In this document: piece after piece, positions 6,399 through 14,239 of the stretch | Layout of the letters: the number at the start of each line of letters is the position of its first letter | Numbering within the stretch: the stretch's first letter is position 1 | Assembly (NCBI GenBank): GCA_002279765.1 | Contig: NCCR01000104.1 | Location: forward strand, 1-21,105 | Length of the DNA: 21,105 nucleotides | DNA from: Verrucomicrobia bacterium 12-59-8 | GTDB lineage: Bacteria; Verrucomicrobiota; Verrucomicrobiae; Verrucomicrobiales; Verrucomicrobiaceae | Reading direction: 5' to 3' | Notes under the pieces: generated by a model | Told to the model about the DNA's origin: nothing | Database searches by the model: none | The model's input: the letters and a program-made list of their open reading frames with translations, nothing else | Program-made: the position numbers and the translations under genes

Positions 6399-7670
6399 AT
6401 GACCGCTTCTCCCATCGAAATCCTCGCGACCTCACTCTTTGCACTCGCCGTGCTGCACACCTTTGCGGTCAAGCGGTTCGCCCACTGGGCGGCGCGCTGT
6501 CCCGATGGCTCAATCAAGGAGAATGTGCTGCATTTTCTGGCCGAAACGGAGGTTGTGTTTGGTCTCTGGGGCGCTGCGTTGTTCGCGGGAATCATCGCGC
6601 TGAAACACTCGCTTCATGATGCGGTGACCTACATCGAAGGGCTGAATTTCACGGAGCCCAAGTTTGTCTTTGTCGTCATGGTCGTGGCGGCGACTCGTCC
6701 CGTGGTGCAACTGGCGGAAACCTGCATCTCAGGCCTCGCACGCGTGCTGCCGTTTCAAGCCAGCGTGGCCTATTACTTTGCCGCCCTGTCCTTCGGCACC
6801 CTGCTGGGCTCGCTCATCACAGAGCCTGCGGCAATGACCTTGATTGCGATCCTCCTGAAGCGGCGTTACTTCGACTGCGGCATCGGAATAAATCTCGCGT
6901 ATGCCACGCTCGGGCTGCTGTTTGTGAACATCTCCATCGGTGGCACGCTCACGCACTTTGCCGCGCCGCCCGTGCTCATGGTGGCCTCGAAGTGGCATTG
7001 GGACACAGGGTTCATGCTCACCCACTTTGGCTGGCGTGCCGTCGTCAGTTGCGTCGTTGCCACCGCTCTCATCACCTTTCTATTCAGAGCCGAGCTGAGC
7101 CGTGTGGAAGTGGTTGAGCAGCCCGCGCAGCCACTCCCTGCATGGCTCACGATGCTCCATGTCGTTTTCCTGGCGCTCGTTGTGTTGTTCGCGCATCACC
7201 CGGATGTGTTCTTCGGCGTGTTCATGCTCTTCCTCGGCCTGGTCAGCGTCACGAATGAATATCAGGACGATCTGCGCCTGCGTGAAGGTCTGCTCGTCGG
7301 CTACTTCCTCGCCGGTTTGGTCACGCTCGGCTCGCTGCAATCCTGGTGGCTGCAGCCGCTCATCGCCGGACTCGATGGCTCCAGCATGTTCTTTGGCGCC
7401 ACTGGCTTGACCGCCCTGACTGACAATGCCGCTCTGACGTATCTAGGCTCATTGGTCGAAGGCATCTCTCCCAAGCTCCAGTACGCCCTCGTCGCCGGTG
7501 CCGTCACAGGCGGTGGCCTCACCGTCATCGCCAATGCACCCAATCCCGCCGGCATCGGCATCCTGCAAAGTTCCAAGGTCTTCAGTGACGAAGGCATCAG
7601 CCCGCTGCGGCTCTTTCTCGGAGCCTTGCCGCCGACCTGTGTCGCCATTGTGTTCTTCTGGTTCATCTAA
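6399..7670 (+). CDS. Putative Na+/H+ antiporter (PF07399-type)
   Basis: The 423-residue inner-membrane protein has about ten to twelve hydrophobic segments and matches, by overall pattern, the putative Na+/H+ antiporter family common in Chlamydiae, Verrucomicrobia and Planctomycetes. Characteristic stretches are HFLAETEVVFGLWGAALF (45-62), SLITEPAAMTLIAILL (137-152), NISIGGTLTHFAAPPVLMVA (176-195), GLTALTDNAALTYLGSL (near 340) and VTGGGLTVIANAPNPAGIGIL (near 370), each with the small polar residues expected in a transport core. It would exchange sodium and protons across the inner membrane. The family assignment rests on sequence pattern; ion specificity is unproven. The ATG at 6399 opens directly into the first membrane helix. 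The gene stands alone and is followed by a palindrome with a T-run that could terminate it. Confidence 0.83.
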   Translation: MTASPIEILATSLFALAVLHTFAVKRFAHWAARCPDGSIKENVLHFLAETEVVFGLWGAALFAGIIALKHSLHDAVTYIEGLNFTEPKFVFVVMVVAATRPVVQLAETCISGLARVLPFQASVAYYFAALSFGTLLGSLITEPAAMTLIAILLKRRYFDCGIGINLAYATLGLLFVNISIGGTLTHFAAPPVLMVASKWHWDTGFMLTHFGWRAVVSCVVATALITFLFRAELSRVEVVEQPAQPLPAWLTMLHVVFLALVVLFAHHPDVFFGVFMLFLGLVSVTNEYQDDLRLREGLLVGYFLAGLVTLGSLQSWWLQPLIAGLDGSSMFFGATGLTALTDNAALTYLGSLVEGISPKLQYALVAGAVTGGGLTVIANAPNPAGIGILQSSKVFSDEGISPLRLFLGALPPTCVAIVFFWFI

Positions 7671-7725
7671 ATCCGGCAGGCTGTTGCCAGCCGTGCGAGT
7701 CCCGCACCCATCGTCTGCCGGTTTT

Positions 7726-7769
7726 GATGCCAGATGCCACGCCTAAGCGCGGCATCACGGCATCTTTTT
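7726..7769 (+). terminator. Doubled-word palindrome with T-run downstream of the antiporter gene
   Basis: GATGCC-A-GATGCC and GGCATC-AC-GGCATC can pair as a roughly 13-bp stem with a loop around GCCTAAG, followed directly by five T residues (7765-7769). It lies 55 bp after the antiporter stop. Shape and T-run fit an intrinsic terminator, though it is also the left end of element A. Confidence 0.45.
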
Positions 7770-8021
7770 CGGCCCACCACCCCAATTTCGTGCATGCCAT
7801 GGCATGGAGTGGTAGTTGATGGCAACCGATGGAAATCCTGATACCACAAAGGGCGCATGTGCGGCATCTTTTTTGGCATGTGTTTGATGCCGTGGATGCA
7901 GGTAAAGAGGCGTGGGAATGCCGGGAAGGAAAGAGCCTTTCGTGCGGCATGCAGCACAAGCTATCAGGCTTGCGGGGCGGCATCCTTAATGAGGCCTACA
8001 TAGTCATCGCATAATATATAT

Positions 8022-8110
8022 ATGAATGGCCCTCAATGAAGGCACATCATCCTGCCATTGAGCGCCGCAGACCTGAGCGTCCCGGCGCGCGGACATCCAG
8101 TCCGCAGCAC
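8022..8110 (+). ncRNA. Possible degenerate HEARO-like RNA
   Basis: ATGAATGGC (8022-8030) is followed by a small hairpin GCC-(CTCAATGAA)-GGC, then a stem GCGCCG (8062-8067) with CGGCGC (8083-8088) and a perfect hairpin GCGGAC-ATCCA-GTCCGC (8089-8105). The first hairpin resembles that of the better candidate at 19187: the loop is alike, and the stem is GCC/GGC instead of GCG/CGC. The long-range helix of the other copy is not found here, so this may be a remnant. Confidence 0.22.
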
Positions 8111-8161
8111 TCCGCATGCACCCATGACTCCGCACGTCTATACAGCTTCTCTGCCTCCAGC

Positions 8162-8212
8162 GAAAAAGATGCCGTGATGCCGTGCTTAGGCTGGGCATCT
8201 GGCATCTTTTTT
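8162..8212. repeat. Right terminal palindrome of element A
   Basis: This is the inverted copy of 7726-7770: doubled GATGCC, core GTGCTTAGGCTG, doubled GGCATC. On the plus strand it is followed by six T residues (8207-8212). On the minus strand the opposite arm is followed by five T residues, so it could terminate transcription from both sides, including the methyltransferase gene that ends at 8388. Confidence 0.7.
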
Positions 8213-8387
8213 CATTTCACCCCGCCAATCGTGGCAAACCAAGGCAGAAGATAGAATCGTAGTGCATCAAAGCGCAGTTTTCGGGCGGTCAGCCAGGAAA
8301 AGACGGCATCTTTTGCGCCTGGATTTGATGCCATGAATTCCAGCGGCAGCCGATCCGGATTCCATCAACTCTTTTCACTCCTCTGCC

Positions 8388-9335
8388 CTACCGCCGAATG
8401 TGCAGAAACAAATTCACGCCCTCAGGCTCCCACATCACCTCGATCGAATCCGCTGCCGCTCCAGCCTCCAGCGCGAGCTCGCGCAGGTGGTCCCGCGTGC
8501 GGTGCTGCAGCACCCAGTCTCCCAGCAGTTCCATGTAGTCGCGGCTGGGATTGTGGTCGGAGAAATTACCCACCACGACTTCGCCGCCGCGCTTCGTCAC
8601 AGCCATGAGGGCCTTGAGCAGAAAGACAAAAGTGCGGTCCGTGAGGTAGTCGAAGAGCCCGGCGGACCACACGAGTTCGTAGCCCTTGGCGGGAATGAAG
8701 CGCAGCACGTTGCGGTGGTAAAACTCCACCCGCCTGGCAAACGGCGCGCACAGCTGCTTGGCACGCTCGATGGCGTGAATCTCGGCGTCCACGCAGTCGA
8801 AAAACACATCGCGCTCCGGATTGTCCAGCACCCACTCGCGCACGTCCCGTGCCGGGCCGCTGGCCACATTCAGCACATTCAGCGGGGCCCTGGTGCGCCC
8901 CACGGAGTGCGAATTCAGGAGCTGATGGAAGTAGGCCTTGCGATTGCGCACCGCATTGGGTGCCGCCTGCGAGTGGAAGTAGAGATCCCAGCGCCGCAGA
9001 TGCGGCTCCTGGGCGATCTGCAGGGTGTAAATGGCCTCGATGATTTCGAAGTCTCCGCTATAGCCGTATTTTTTTCCCAGCGCCCGCGCCTGCATGGTGC
9101 CTTCCAGATACCGGTTCGTAACGTCCTGCGCGTAGGCCAGCACATCATCGCGGGCGATCACCTTGGCCCGCACCGCATCCCCGAGCAGCCGCAGCGTGCG
9201 GTTCATCTGCGCATAGTCATTCGGCATCGGCCCGCCTTGAGCGATGAGTTCACGCAGCAGATCATCACATTCAATCAATGGCGCAAAGTCGTTCTTGCGA
9301 ACTGAATAGCGTTCTTGGAGGACAAGGGGCGGCAT
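8388..9335 (-). CDS. Class I SAM-dependent methyltransferase, PhcB-like
   Basis: The 315-residue protein has a helical N-terminal region (1-145) and a Rossmann-type methyltransferase domain. Motif I is VLNVASGPARDV (154-165), followed by an acidic strand end FFDCVDAE (178-185). Then come LVWSAGLFDYL (221-231) and GGEVVVGNFSDHNPSRDYME (250-269), and the protein ends in EPEGVNLFLHI. The GLFDYL, GNFS..NPS and DW.L..RT blocks recall the methyltransferases that make 3-hydroxy fatty-acid methyl ester signals (PhcB type in Ralstonia) and their relatives. The substrate here is unknown, and no sensor kinase partner lies in the window. The ATG at 9335 follows a GGAGG-like run at a distance. The gene stands alone, divergent from the sigma factor gene. 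Confidence 0.82.
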   Translation of the reverse strand: MPPLVLQERYSVRKNDFAPLIECDDLLRELIAQGGPMPNDYAQMNRTLRLLGDAVRAKVIARDDVLAYAQDVTNRYLEGTMQARALGKKYGYSGDFEIIEAIYTLQIAQEPHLRRWDLYFHSQAAPNAVRNRKAYFHQLLNSHSVGRTRAPLNVLNVASGPARDVREWVLDNPERDVFFDCVDAEIHAIERAKQLCAPFARRVEFYHRNVLRFIPAKGYELVWSAGLFDYLTDRTFVFLLKALMAVTKRGGEVVVGNFSDHNPSRDYMELLGDWVLQHRTRDHLRELALEAGAAADSIEVMWEPEGVNLFLHIRR

Positions 9336-9509
9336 GCGCAGGTGGGGGCAGATTGAGGCCTCGGTAGGCTTAACTGGTTGATAATAAGCGTTTATTTACA
9401 TTTCGGGAAGCGAAAAATTACACTCACCTGCCGCAACCCCTGTTTTGCGCCAATTCAGCATTCGTCCGTAAAAACCGTCCATTGAGCGGAGATAGAGACA
9501 TGTCTGCCC

Positions 9510-10043
9510 ATGTCCCCAACCGAAAACGAACGCCACCACCGCTTCCTGCGCAGCTTCACCGCGCATGAGCCCGCCATCCGCGCGCATGTGCGGCGGCTGG
9601 TCCCCGCACGAGCGGACGCAGATGACGTGATGCAGGAAATCAGCGTGGTGTTGTGGGAAAAATTCGACTCCCTGCGCGAGGGCGCAGATTTCAAACCCTG
9701 GGCCTTCGGCGTGGCTCGTTACGAAGTCCTGGCATGGCTGCGGGACCGTGGCCGCGACCGCCTGGTGCTGGATGAAGAAGTCATCACGAAGATCGCGGAG
9801 GAAACCACCGCTATGGAGCCGCTGCTGGAGCGCCAGCGCGAAGCTCTGGAACTCTGCATGCAGAAGGTGCCCGCTGACCAGCGCGGCCTCCTGGTGCAGG
9901 CCTATCAGCCGGACTCAAGCATCCAAACCGTGGCGCAGGGCAGCGGGCGCACGGTGCCCGGCTTTTACCAATGGCTGCACCGCATGCGCAAGCTGCTGCT
10001 CGACTGCATCCGCCGCGCCTTGACTCAGGAGGTGGCGTCATGA
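9510..10043 (+). CDS. ECF RNA polymerase sigma factor, Rhodopirellula/Verrucomicrobium type
   Basis: The 177-residue protein begins with [24 protein letters not shown] and has the region 2 core [17 protein letters not shown] (36-52) and the promoter-melting helix [24 protein letters not shown] (61-84). Region 4 spans about 105-170: [21 protein letters not shown], then a helix-turn-helix ending [20 protein letters not shown]. This is the size and layout of the sigma factors typical of Planctomycetes and Verrucomicrobia. It would direct RNA polymerase to a small regulon, probably including its own operon. The ATG at 9510 is chosen because the earlier ATG at 9500 is in another frame. Its stop overlaps the anti-sigma gene's start by 4 bp (ATGA at 10040-10043), so the two are coupled. 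Confidence 0.92.
   Translation: MSPTENERHHRFLRSFTAHEPAIRAHVRRLVPARADADDVMQEISVVLWEKFDSLREGADFKPWAFGVARYEVLAWLRDRGRDRLVLDEEVITKIAEETTAMEPLLERQREALELCMQKVPADQRGLLVQAYQPDSSIQTVAQGSGRTVPGFYQWLHRMRKLLLDCIRRALTQEVAS
10027..10032 (+). promoter_or_regulatory. Perfect Shine-Dalgarno sequence for the FecR-LamG gene
   Basis: AGGAGG lies 7 bases before the ATG at 10040, inside the last codons of the sigma factor gene. It fixes the start of the downstream gene at 10040 rather than at the upstream in-frame start and supports translational coupling. Confidence 0.8.
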
Positions 10044-11494
10044 AAGTCGACCTCGCAGATCTCATCGCCGCCTATCTCGACGGCTCCATCTCCGCACCCC
10101 AGATGCAGCAGCTCAACACCCTGCTGCTCGCCGATGCTGAAGCACGGCGTGGGTTTGTCGAACTGCTCAACGTGGACTCCGCACTCGCAGCGCTGGCCGC
10201 AGACTGGACATCCGCGCAGGAGACAGTGAAGCCAAGCCGCTGGCTCACGCATTCACCACGCTGGATCGCCGCCGCAGCCTGCATCTCCCTGCTGCTCGGT
10301 GCCTGGTGGTGGCAGGACGCCCACCGTGCCTATGCCACCGTGGGAAAAGCCGCTGGCGTGGTGGAGCTGGTTGATGGCACAAGACTGCGCGGCGAATCCT
10401 ACGCCATCAGCGCAGGCAGCATATCCCTCATCACCGCACGCGGGGCACGCATCGTCATCGAAGCCCCGGCGGAGTTTCGCTTTGAATCCGCGCAGCGTCT
10501 GCACATGAAGCGCGGCCGACTTGCCGCTGATGTGCCTCCTGCGGCGAAGGGCTTCACCGTCATCACACCTTCCGGAGATGCGGTGGATCTCGGCACGCGA
10601 TTCGGCGTGGATGTGCCCTCCAGCGGCGCGGCAGAGGTTCACGTGTTTCAGGGCGAGGTCATCACCAAGGCCTCCGGCGCGCAGGCCAATCAAAGTCTGC
10701 GCGGTGGAGATGCGGTATCATTTGCTCAAGGTGCCAGCACCGCTCGCGAGCTGCGCTCCTCCGCCTTCATCCAGCCTGATGAACTCCCCGGCCTCACTGC
10801 CGGCCTCGCCGCCGGTCAGCGTGCGCGCTCAGCAGCCGCACTCGCCGCTTTGAAGCAGGACCCCGCGCTGATCGCACTGCTTGATTTCGAGTCAGCCGAT
10901 GAACTGCTCGGCGTATATCGCCGTGTGCAGGGCCGCTGGCCCGGCTCGCACGCGCCGGAGTTTGTGAATGTGGGCGATCACTTGAAGCTCGATGTCGGCG
11001 GTGGCCGCGACTGGCCGCAGCTCACGCTCGCTGCCTGGGTGCGCATCGACCGCCTCGGCGCGCCCTACCAGTCCCTGCTACATACGGATGGCTGGAGCCA
11101 CAACAACCCCGGTCAGGTGCATTGGATCATCAATCGCGACACCACCATGCGACTCGCGCTCATTGGCAACACGCTCGCTCCCGGTGCCATCGAACGCCAG
11201 GGCCACCCTGACTCGCGTACGCCCGTGCTGCCAGAGCAGGGCCGCTGGGTGCATCTGGCCACCGTCTATGACTCCACACGCGGCATTGTGCGTTTTTATC
11301 TCAACGGTCAGTTTGACAGTGAAACCCACCTGCTGATCGCTCATCCCGCACGCCTCGGCCCCGCGCAGATTGGCAACTGGAACCAGCAGGACCGCAAGCT
11401 CAGCGGCCGTGTCGATGAACTCCTCCTGCTCGGTCGCGCCATGTCGGACGCTGAAATCCACGCCCTGCACGCCGCAGGCAATCCCTACCGCTGA
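10040..11494 (+). CDS. FecR-like anti-sigma protein with C-terminal LamG-type domain
   Basis: From the ATG at 10040 the product has 484 residues. The first 60 are cytoplasmic and helical ([15 protein letters not shown]...) and likely hold the sigma factor. One membrane helix spans about 74-91 ([17 protein letters not shown]). A periplasmic FecR domain follows at about 98-230, with the marker [19 protein letters not shown] (174-192) and VHVFQGEV. Residues 300-480 form a concanavalin/LamG-like jelly roll: [48 protein letters not shown]. Such domains often bind carbohydrate or other ligands, so this protein may sense an extracellular polymer and release the sigma factor. This function is inferred from the operon order sigma, FecR, PSD1, which recurs in this phylum. 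Confidence 0.9.
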   Translation: MKVDLADLIAAYLDGSISAPQMQQLNTLLLADAEARRGFVELLNVDSALAALAADWTSAQETVKPSRWLTHSPRWIAAAACISLLLGAWWWQDAHRAYATVGKAAGVVELVDGTRLRGESYAISAGSISLITARGARIVIEAPAEFRFESAQRLHMKRGRLAADVPPAAKGFTVITPSGDAVDLGTRFGVDVPSSGAAEVHVFQGEVITKASGAQANQSLRGGDAVSFAQGASTARELRSSAFIQPDELPGLTAGLAAGQRARSAAALAALKQDPALIALLDFESADELLGVYRRVQGRWPGSHAPEFVNVGDHLKLDVGGGRDWPQLTLAAWVRIDRLGAPYQSLLHTDGWSHNNPGQVHWIINRDTTMRLALIGNTLAPGAIERQGHPDSRTPVLPEQGRWVHLATVYDSTRGIVRFYLNGQFDSETHLLIAHPARLGPAQIGNWNQQDRKLSGRVDELLLLGRAMSDAEIHALHAAGNPYR

Positions 11495-11503
11495 TCACAC
11501 CGC

Positions 11504-14239
11504 ATGAAGTTGGTTGCTCTCATCTTTTTCACTTCTTCCGCACTCGCCGCGCCTATTGATTTCGTGCGCGATGTGCGCCCCATCCTCCAGCAGCACTGCT
11601 ACAACTGCCACGGGGAGAAAAAGCAAAAGTCCGGCCTCCGCCTCGACATCAAAGCCGCAGCCTTCCAAGGCGGCGACAAACACGCACCCGACATCATCTC
11701 CGGCAAAGCGAAGGACAGCCCGCTGATCCACTTCCTCACCACCGATGACGAAGACGAACTCATGCCTCCCAAAGGCAAACTCTCCGCCGCCAACATCGCC
11801 ACCCTCACCACCTGGATCAACGAAGGTGCCCCATGGCCCGATGGCGTCGATCTTGCGAAACTCGAAGACCGCCTCGACCACTGGTCCTTCAAACCTCTGG
11901 AACGGAGTGGGGGCATCTTGCCCCCATCTTCTAGCGCCATCGACTCCTTCATCGACGCCAAACTCGCCGAAAAAAACCTCCACAGCTCCCCTCCCGTCGA
12001 TCCCGTCTCCTGGCTGCGCCGCGTCACCTTCGACCTCACCGGCCTGCCGCCCACGCCTGCTGAAGTCGCCGCCTTTGTGCAGCACCAGGATCATGCCACC
12101 GTCATCGAACGTCTTCTGAAAAGCGAGCGCTACGGCGAACGCTGGGCGCAGCACTGGCTCGATGTCGTGCGCTACGCCGACACGCACGGCTTTGAAGTGA
12201 ACACCGAGCGCCCCAACGCCTGGCCCTATCGCGACTACGTCATCCGCGCCCTCAACAAAGACACGCCCTATGATCGCTTCATCAAAGAGCAGATCGTGGG
12301 AGATGCCATGGGCCAAGACGCCGCCACCGGTTTCCTCGTCACCGCTTCCGTGCTGCTGCCCGGCCAGATCGGCAAAGACGACGCCTCCAAACGCCTCGCA
12401 CGGCAGGATTCGATTGATGAGATGGTCATGAACATCGGCCAGACCTTTCTCGGTCTCAGCATCGGCTGCGCACGCTGCCATGATCACAAATTCGATCCCA
12501 TCACCGCCAAAGATTACTACGCCATGCAGGCCTTCGTCGCCGGAGTCGAGTATGCTGACCGCGACTTGCACACACCCGAAGCGGAGGCCTCACGTGCGGA
12601 GGCGGCGCGGCTTAAACAACGCCTCGCGCAGATCGACAAAGAACTCTCCCAGTTCGTGCCGATGGTGAAATCCGGCACTGAGCGCCCCATGATCAACGCC
12701 CGCGAAAACGCCGACCGCTTTGCGCCGGTGAAGACCCAGCGCGTGCGCTTCACCATCAAGGCCACGACCAACCTGGAGCCCTGCATTGATGAGCTCGAAA
12801 TCTTCAATACGAGCGGTGAAAACGTCGCTCTCGCCTCCTCTGGCACCAAGCGCAAATCCTCTGGTGACATCGGCGTGGCCGAGCGCCACGAGCTACGCTT
12901 CCTCAACGACGGCCGTTACGGCAACTCGCGCAGTTGGCTCTCCAACAAGCTGGGCCAGGGCTGGGTGGAGCTGGAGTTCCCGCAGGAGCAGCTCGTCGAG
13001 CGCGTCGTCTGGAGCCGAGACCGCGATGGCAAATTCACCGACCGTCTCGCCACCGATTATCAAATCGAAATCAGCGATGCCGCAGGTCACTGGCACACCG
13101 TGGCCGATGCCAGCGACCGGCAGAAGTTTGATCCGAAAAACAAGAAGCTCATCAAGCCCACACTCGGTGGCCTCAGCGCAGAGGAAGCCAAACGCGCCAA
13201 GCCATTGATCCAGGAAAAAGCCGCCACCGAAGCAAAGATCGCCCAAGCCATCAACGCTCAGAAAGCCTTTGCCGGAACCTTCCGCACCCCGGACGACATC
13301 CACCTCCTCAGTCGCGGCGATCCCGAGCAGCCGAAGGAACCCGTCACCCCCGCCGTGCTCAGCGCCCTCGGTGATTTAAAGCTCCCCAAGGAATCCGCCG
13401 AGCAGGAACGCCGCCGAGTTCTCGCTGACTGGATCGCCAACGCACAAAATCCGCTCACCGCACGAGTCATGGTGAACCGCATCTGGCAGGGCCACTTCGG
13501 CACCGGCCTCGTCCAGACCCCGAGCGATTTCGGCCGCATGGGCATGAAGCCCACCCATACCGGACTCCTCGACTGGCTCGCCATCGAGTTCATCCGCAGC
13601 GGCTGGAGCGTGAAGCACATGCATCGTCTCATTCTCTTATCGCAAACCTATGGTCAGTCTTCGCAGAGCATCAAAGAAAACGAGACCCTCGACTCCGACG
13701 TCCGTTACCTCTGGCGCTACCCATCCCGCCGCCTCGAAGCCGAATCCATCCGCGACTCCATACTCGCCGTCAGTGGTCGCTTGAATTTGAAGATGTATGG
13801 CCGCGGCTACAATCTCTTCGATCAACGCGGCGGCCTCAGCGGCTTCGATCCCATCGAGACCTTCAACGCCGAGAACCAGCGCCGCATGATCTACGCCCAC
13901 AAAGTACGCCGCGAGCCCGAAACCGTCTTCGGTGCCTTCGACTGCCCTGACGCCGGCCAGAGCACCGCGCGCCGCATCGAAAGCACCACCCCCATCCAGG
14001 CCCTCAATCTCTTCAACAGTCGCTTCACCCTCGAACAAAGCGAAGCCTTCGCCACCCGCGTACAGCAGGAAGCTGGCACCGATCCCGCCAAACAAATCAC
14101 CCTCGCCTACCAGCTAGCCCTCAGCCGTACACCCACCGCCGACGAACTCGCAGACACCACGCCACTCGTTCTCAAACATGGCCTGTCTGCCGTTTGCCGT
14201 GCGCTGTTCAACAGCAACGAGTTCCTCTTTGTGCCATGA
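11504..14239 (+). CDS. PSD1 and planctomycete cytochrome C domain protein
   Basis: The 911-residue protein starts with a short signal peptide (1-15, cut after SSALA). A PSCyt1 cytochrome-like domain follows, with heme motif C32-Y-N-C35-H36, then PSCyt2/DUF1549 at about 146-350 (FIDAKLAEKNL, FDLTGLPPTP, YGERWAQHWLDVVRYADTHGF) containing a second C322-A-R-C325-H326-DHKFDPI. Residues 405-545 hold an inserted F5/8 type C (discoidin-like) domain, and PSD1/DUF1553 runs from about 640 to the end (NPLTARVMVNRIWQGHFG). Such proteins are periplasmic and are linked to polysaccharide use. It lies 9 bp after the FecR-LamG stop, in the same operon. A palindrome insertion adds SGGILPPSS at about 135-143. 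The DUF1501 gene that usually follows is absent. Confidence 0.93.
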   Translation: MKLVALIFFTSSALAAPIDFVRDVRPILQQHCYNCHGEKKQKSGLRLDIKAAAFQGGDKHAPDIISGKAKDSPLIHFLTTDDEDELMPPKGKLSAANIATLTTWINEGAPWPDGVDLAKLEDRLDHWSFKPLERSGGILPPSSSAIDSFIDAKLAEKNLHSSPPVDPVSWLRRVTFDLTGLPPTPAEVAAFVQHQDHATVIERLLKSERYGERWAQHWLDVVRYADTHGFEVNTERPNAWPYRDYVIRALNKDTPYDRFIKEQIVGDAMGQDAATGFLVTASVLLPGQIGKDDASKRLARQDSIDEMVMNIGQTFLGLSIGCARCHDHKFDPITAKDYYAMQAFVAGVEYADRDLHTPEAEASRAEAARLKQRLAQIDKELSQFVPMVKSGTERPMINARENADRFAPVKTQRVRFTIKATTNLEPCIDELEIFNTSGENVALASSGTKRKSSGDIGVAERHELRFLNDGRYGNSRSWLSNKLGQGWVELEFPQEQLVERVVWSRDRDGKFTDRLATDYQIEISDAAGHWHTVADASDRQKFDPKNKKLIKPTLGGLSAEEAKRAKPLIQEKAATEAKIAQAINAQKAFAGTFRTPDDIHLLSRGDPEQPKEPVTPAVLSALGDLKLPKESAEQERRRVLADWIANAQNPLTARVMVNRIWQGHFGTGLVQTPSDFGRMGMKPTHTGLLDWLAIEFIRSGWSVKHMHRLILLSQTYGQSSQSIKENETLDSDVRYLWRYPSRRLEAESIRDSILAVSGRLNLKMYGRGYNLFDQRGGLSGFDPIETFNAENQRRMIYAHKVRREPETVFGAFDCPDAGQSTARRIESTTPIQALNLFNSRFTLEQSEAFATRVQQEAGTDPAKQITLAYQLALSRTPTADELADTTPLVLKHGLSAVCRALFNSNEFLFVP
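11908..11926. repeat. Palindrome inserted in frame within the PSD1 gene
   Basis: TGGGGGCA-TCT-TGCCCCCA is a perfect 8-bp stem with a 3-base loop, encoding the start of a Ser-Gly-Gly-Ile-Leu-Pro-Pro stretch between the cytochrome-like domain and DUF1549. The peptide reads like a linker and not like the flanking domains. I recall SGGILPP as a recurring insert in proteins of this phylum. Confidence 0.7.

Larger units (their letters stand above)
7726..8206. mobile_element. MITE-like element A with terminal palindromes
   Basis: A 45-base unit at 7726-7770 recurs inverted at 8162-8206 with only a few mismatches, enclosing 391 bp without a credible gene. Each terminal unit is itself a palindrome: a doubled GATGCC word, a core reading GCCTAAGC or GCTTAGGC, and a doubled GGCATC word. 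The interior includes an ATGAATGGC hairpin at 8022. The same plan recurs at 19056-19645 with a different word. No transposase and no clear target duplication were seen, so mobility is inferred from architecture. Confidence 0.5.
7671..8387. other. 717-bp non-coding stretch rich in GATGCC/GGCATC words
   Basis: No real gene is supported; the short ORFs have repeat-derived composition. The word GATGCC occurs at 7726, 7733, 7886, 8168, 8176 and 8327, and its reverse GGCATC at 7751, 7759, 7863, 7979, 8194, 8201 and 8305: thirteen copies in about 600 bp. Several GGCATC copies are followed by T-runs. The element at 7726-8206 accounts for most of them; the pair at 8305 and 8327 lies outside it. Confidence 0.7.

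Noticed and set aside
7726..8332. GATGCC/GGCATC repeats as a CRISPR array.
   Set aside because: The words are too short, occur in both orientations as palindromes and have irregular spacing; there are no cas genes.
8400..9305. A long plus-strand open frame opposite the methyltransferase.
   Set aside because: The minus-strand product has clear methyltransferase motifs; the plus-strand product is histidine/glutamine-rich with no motif.
11495..12571. A 358-residue minus-strand open frame opposite the PSD1 gene.
   Set aside because: It is glycine- and valine-rich with no domain, and the plus strand carries heme motifs and DUF1549.
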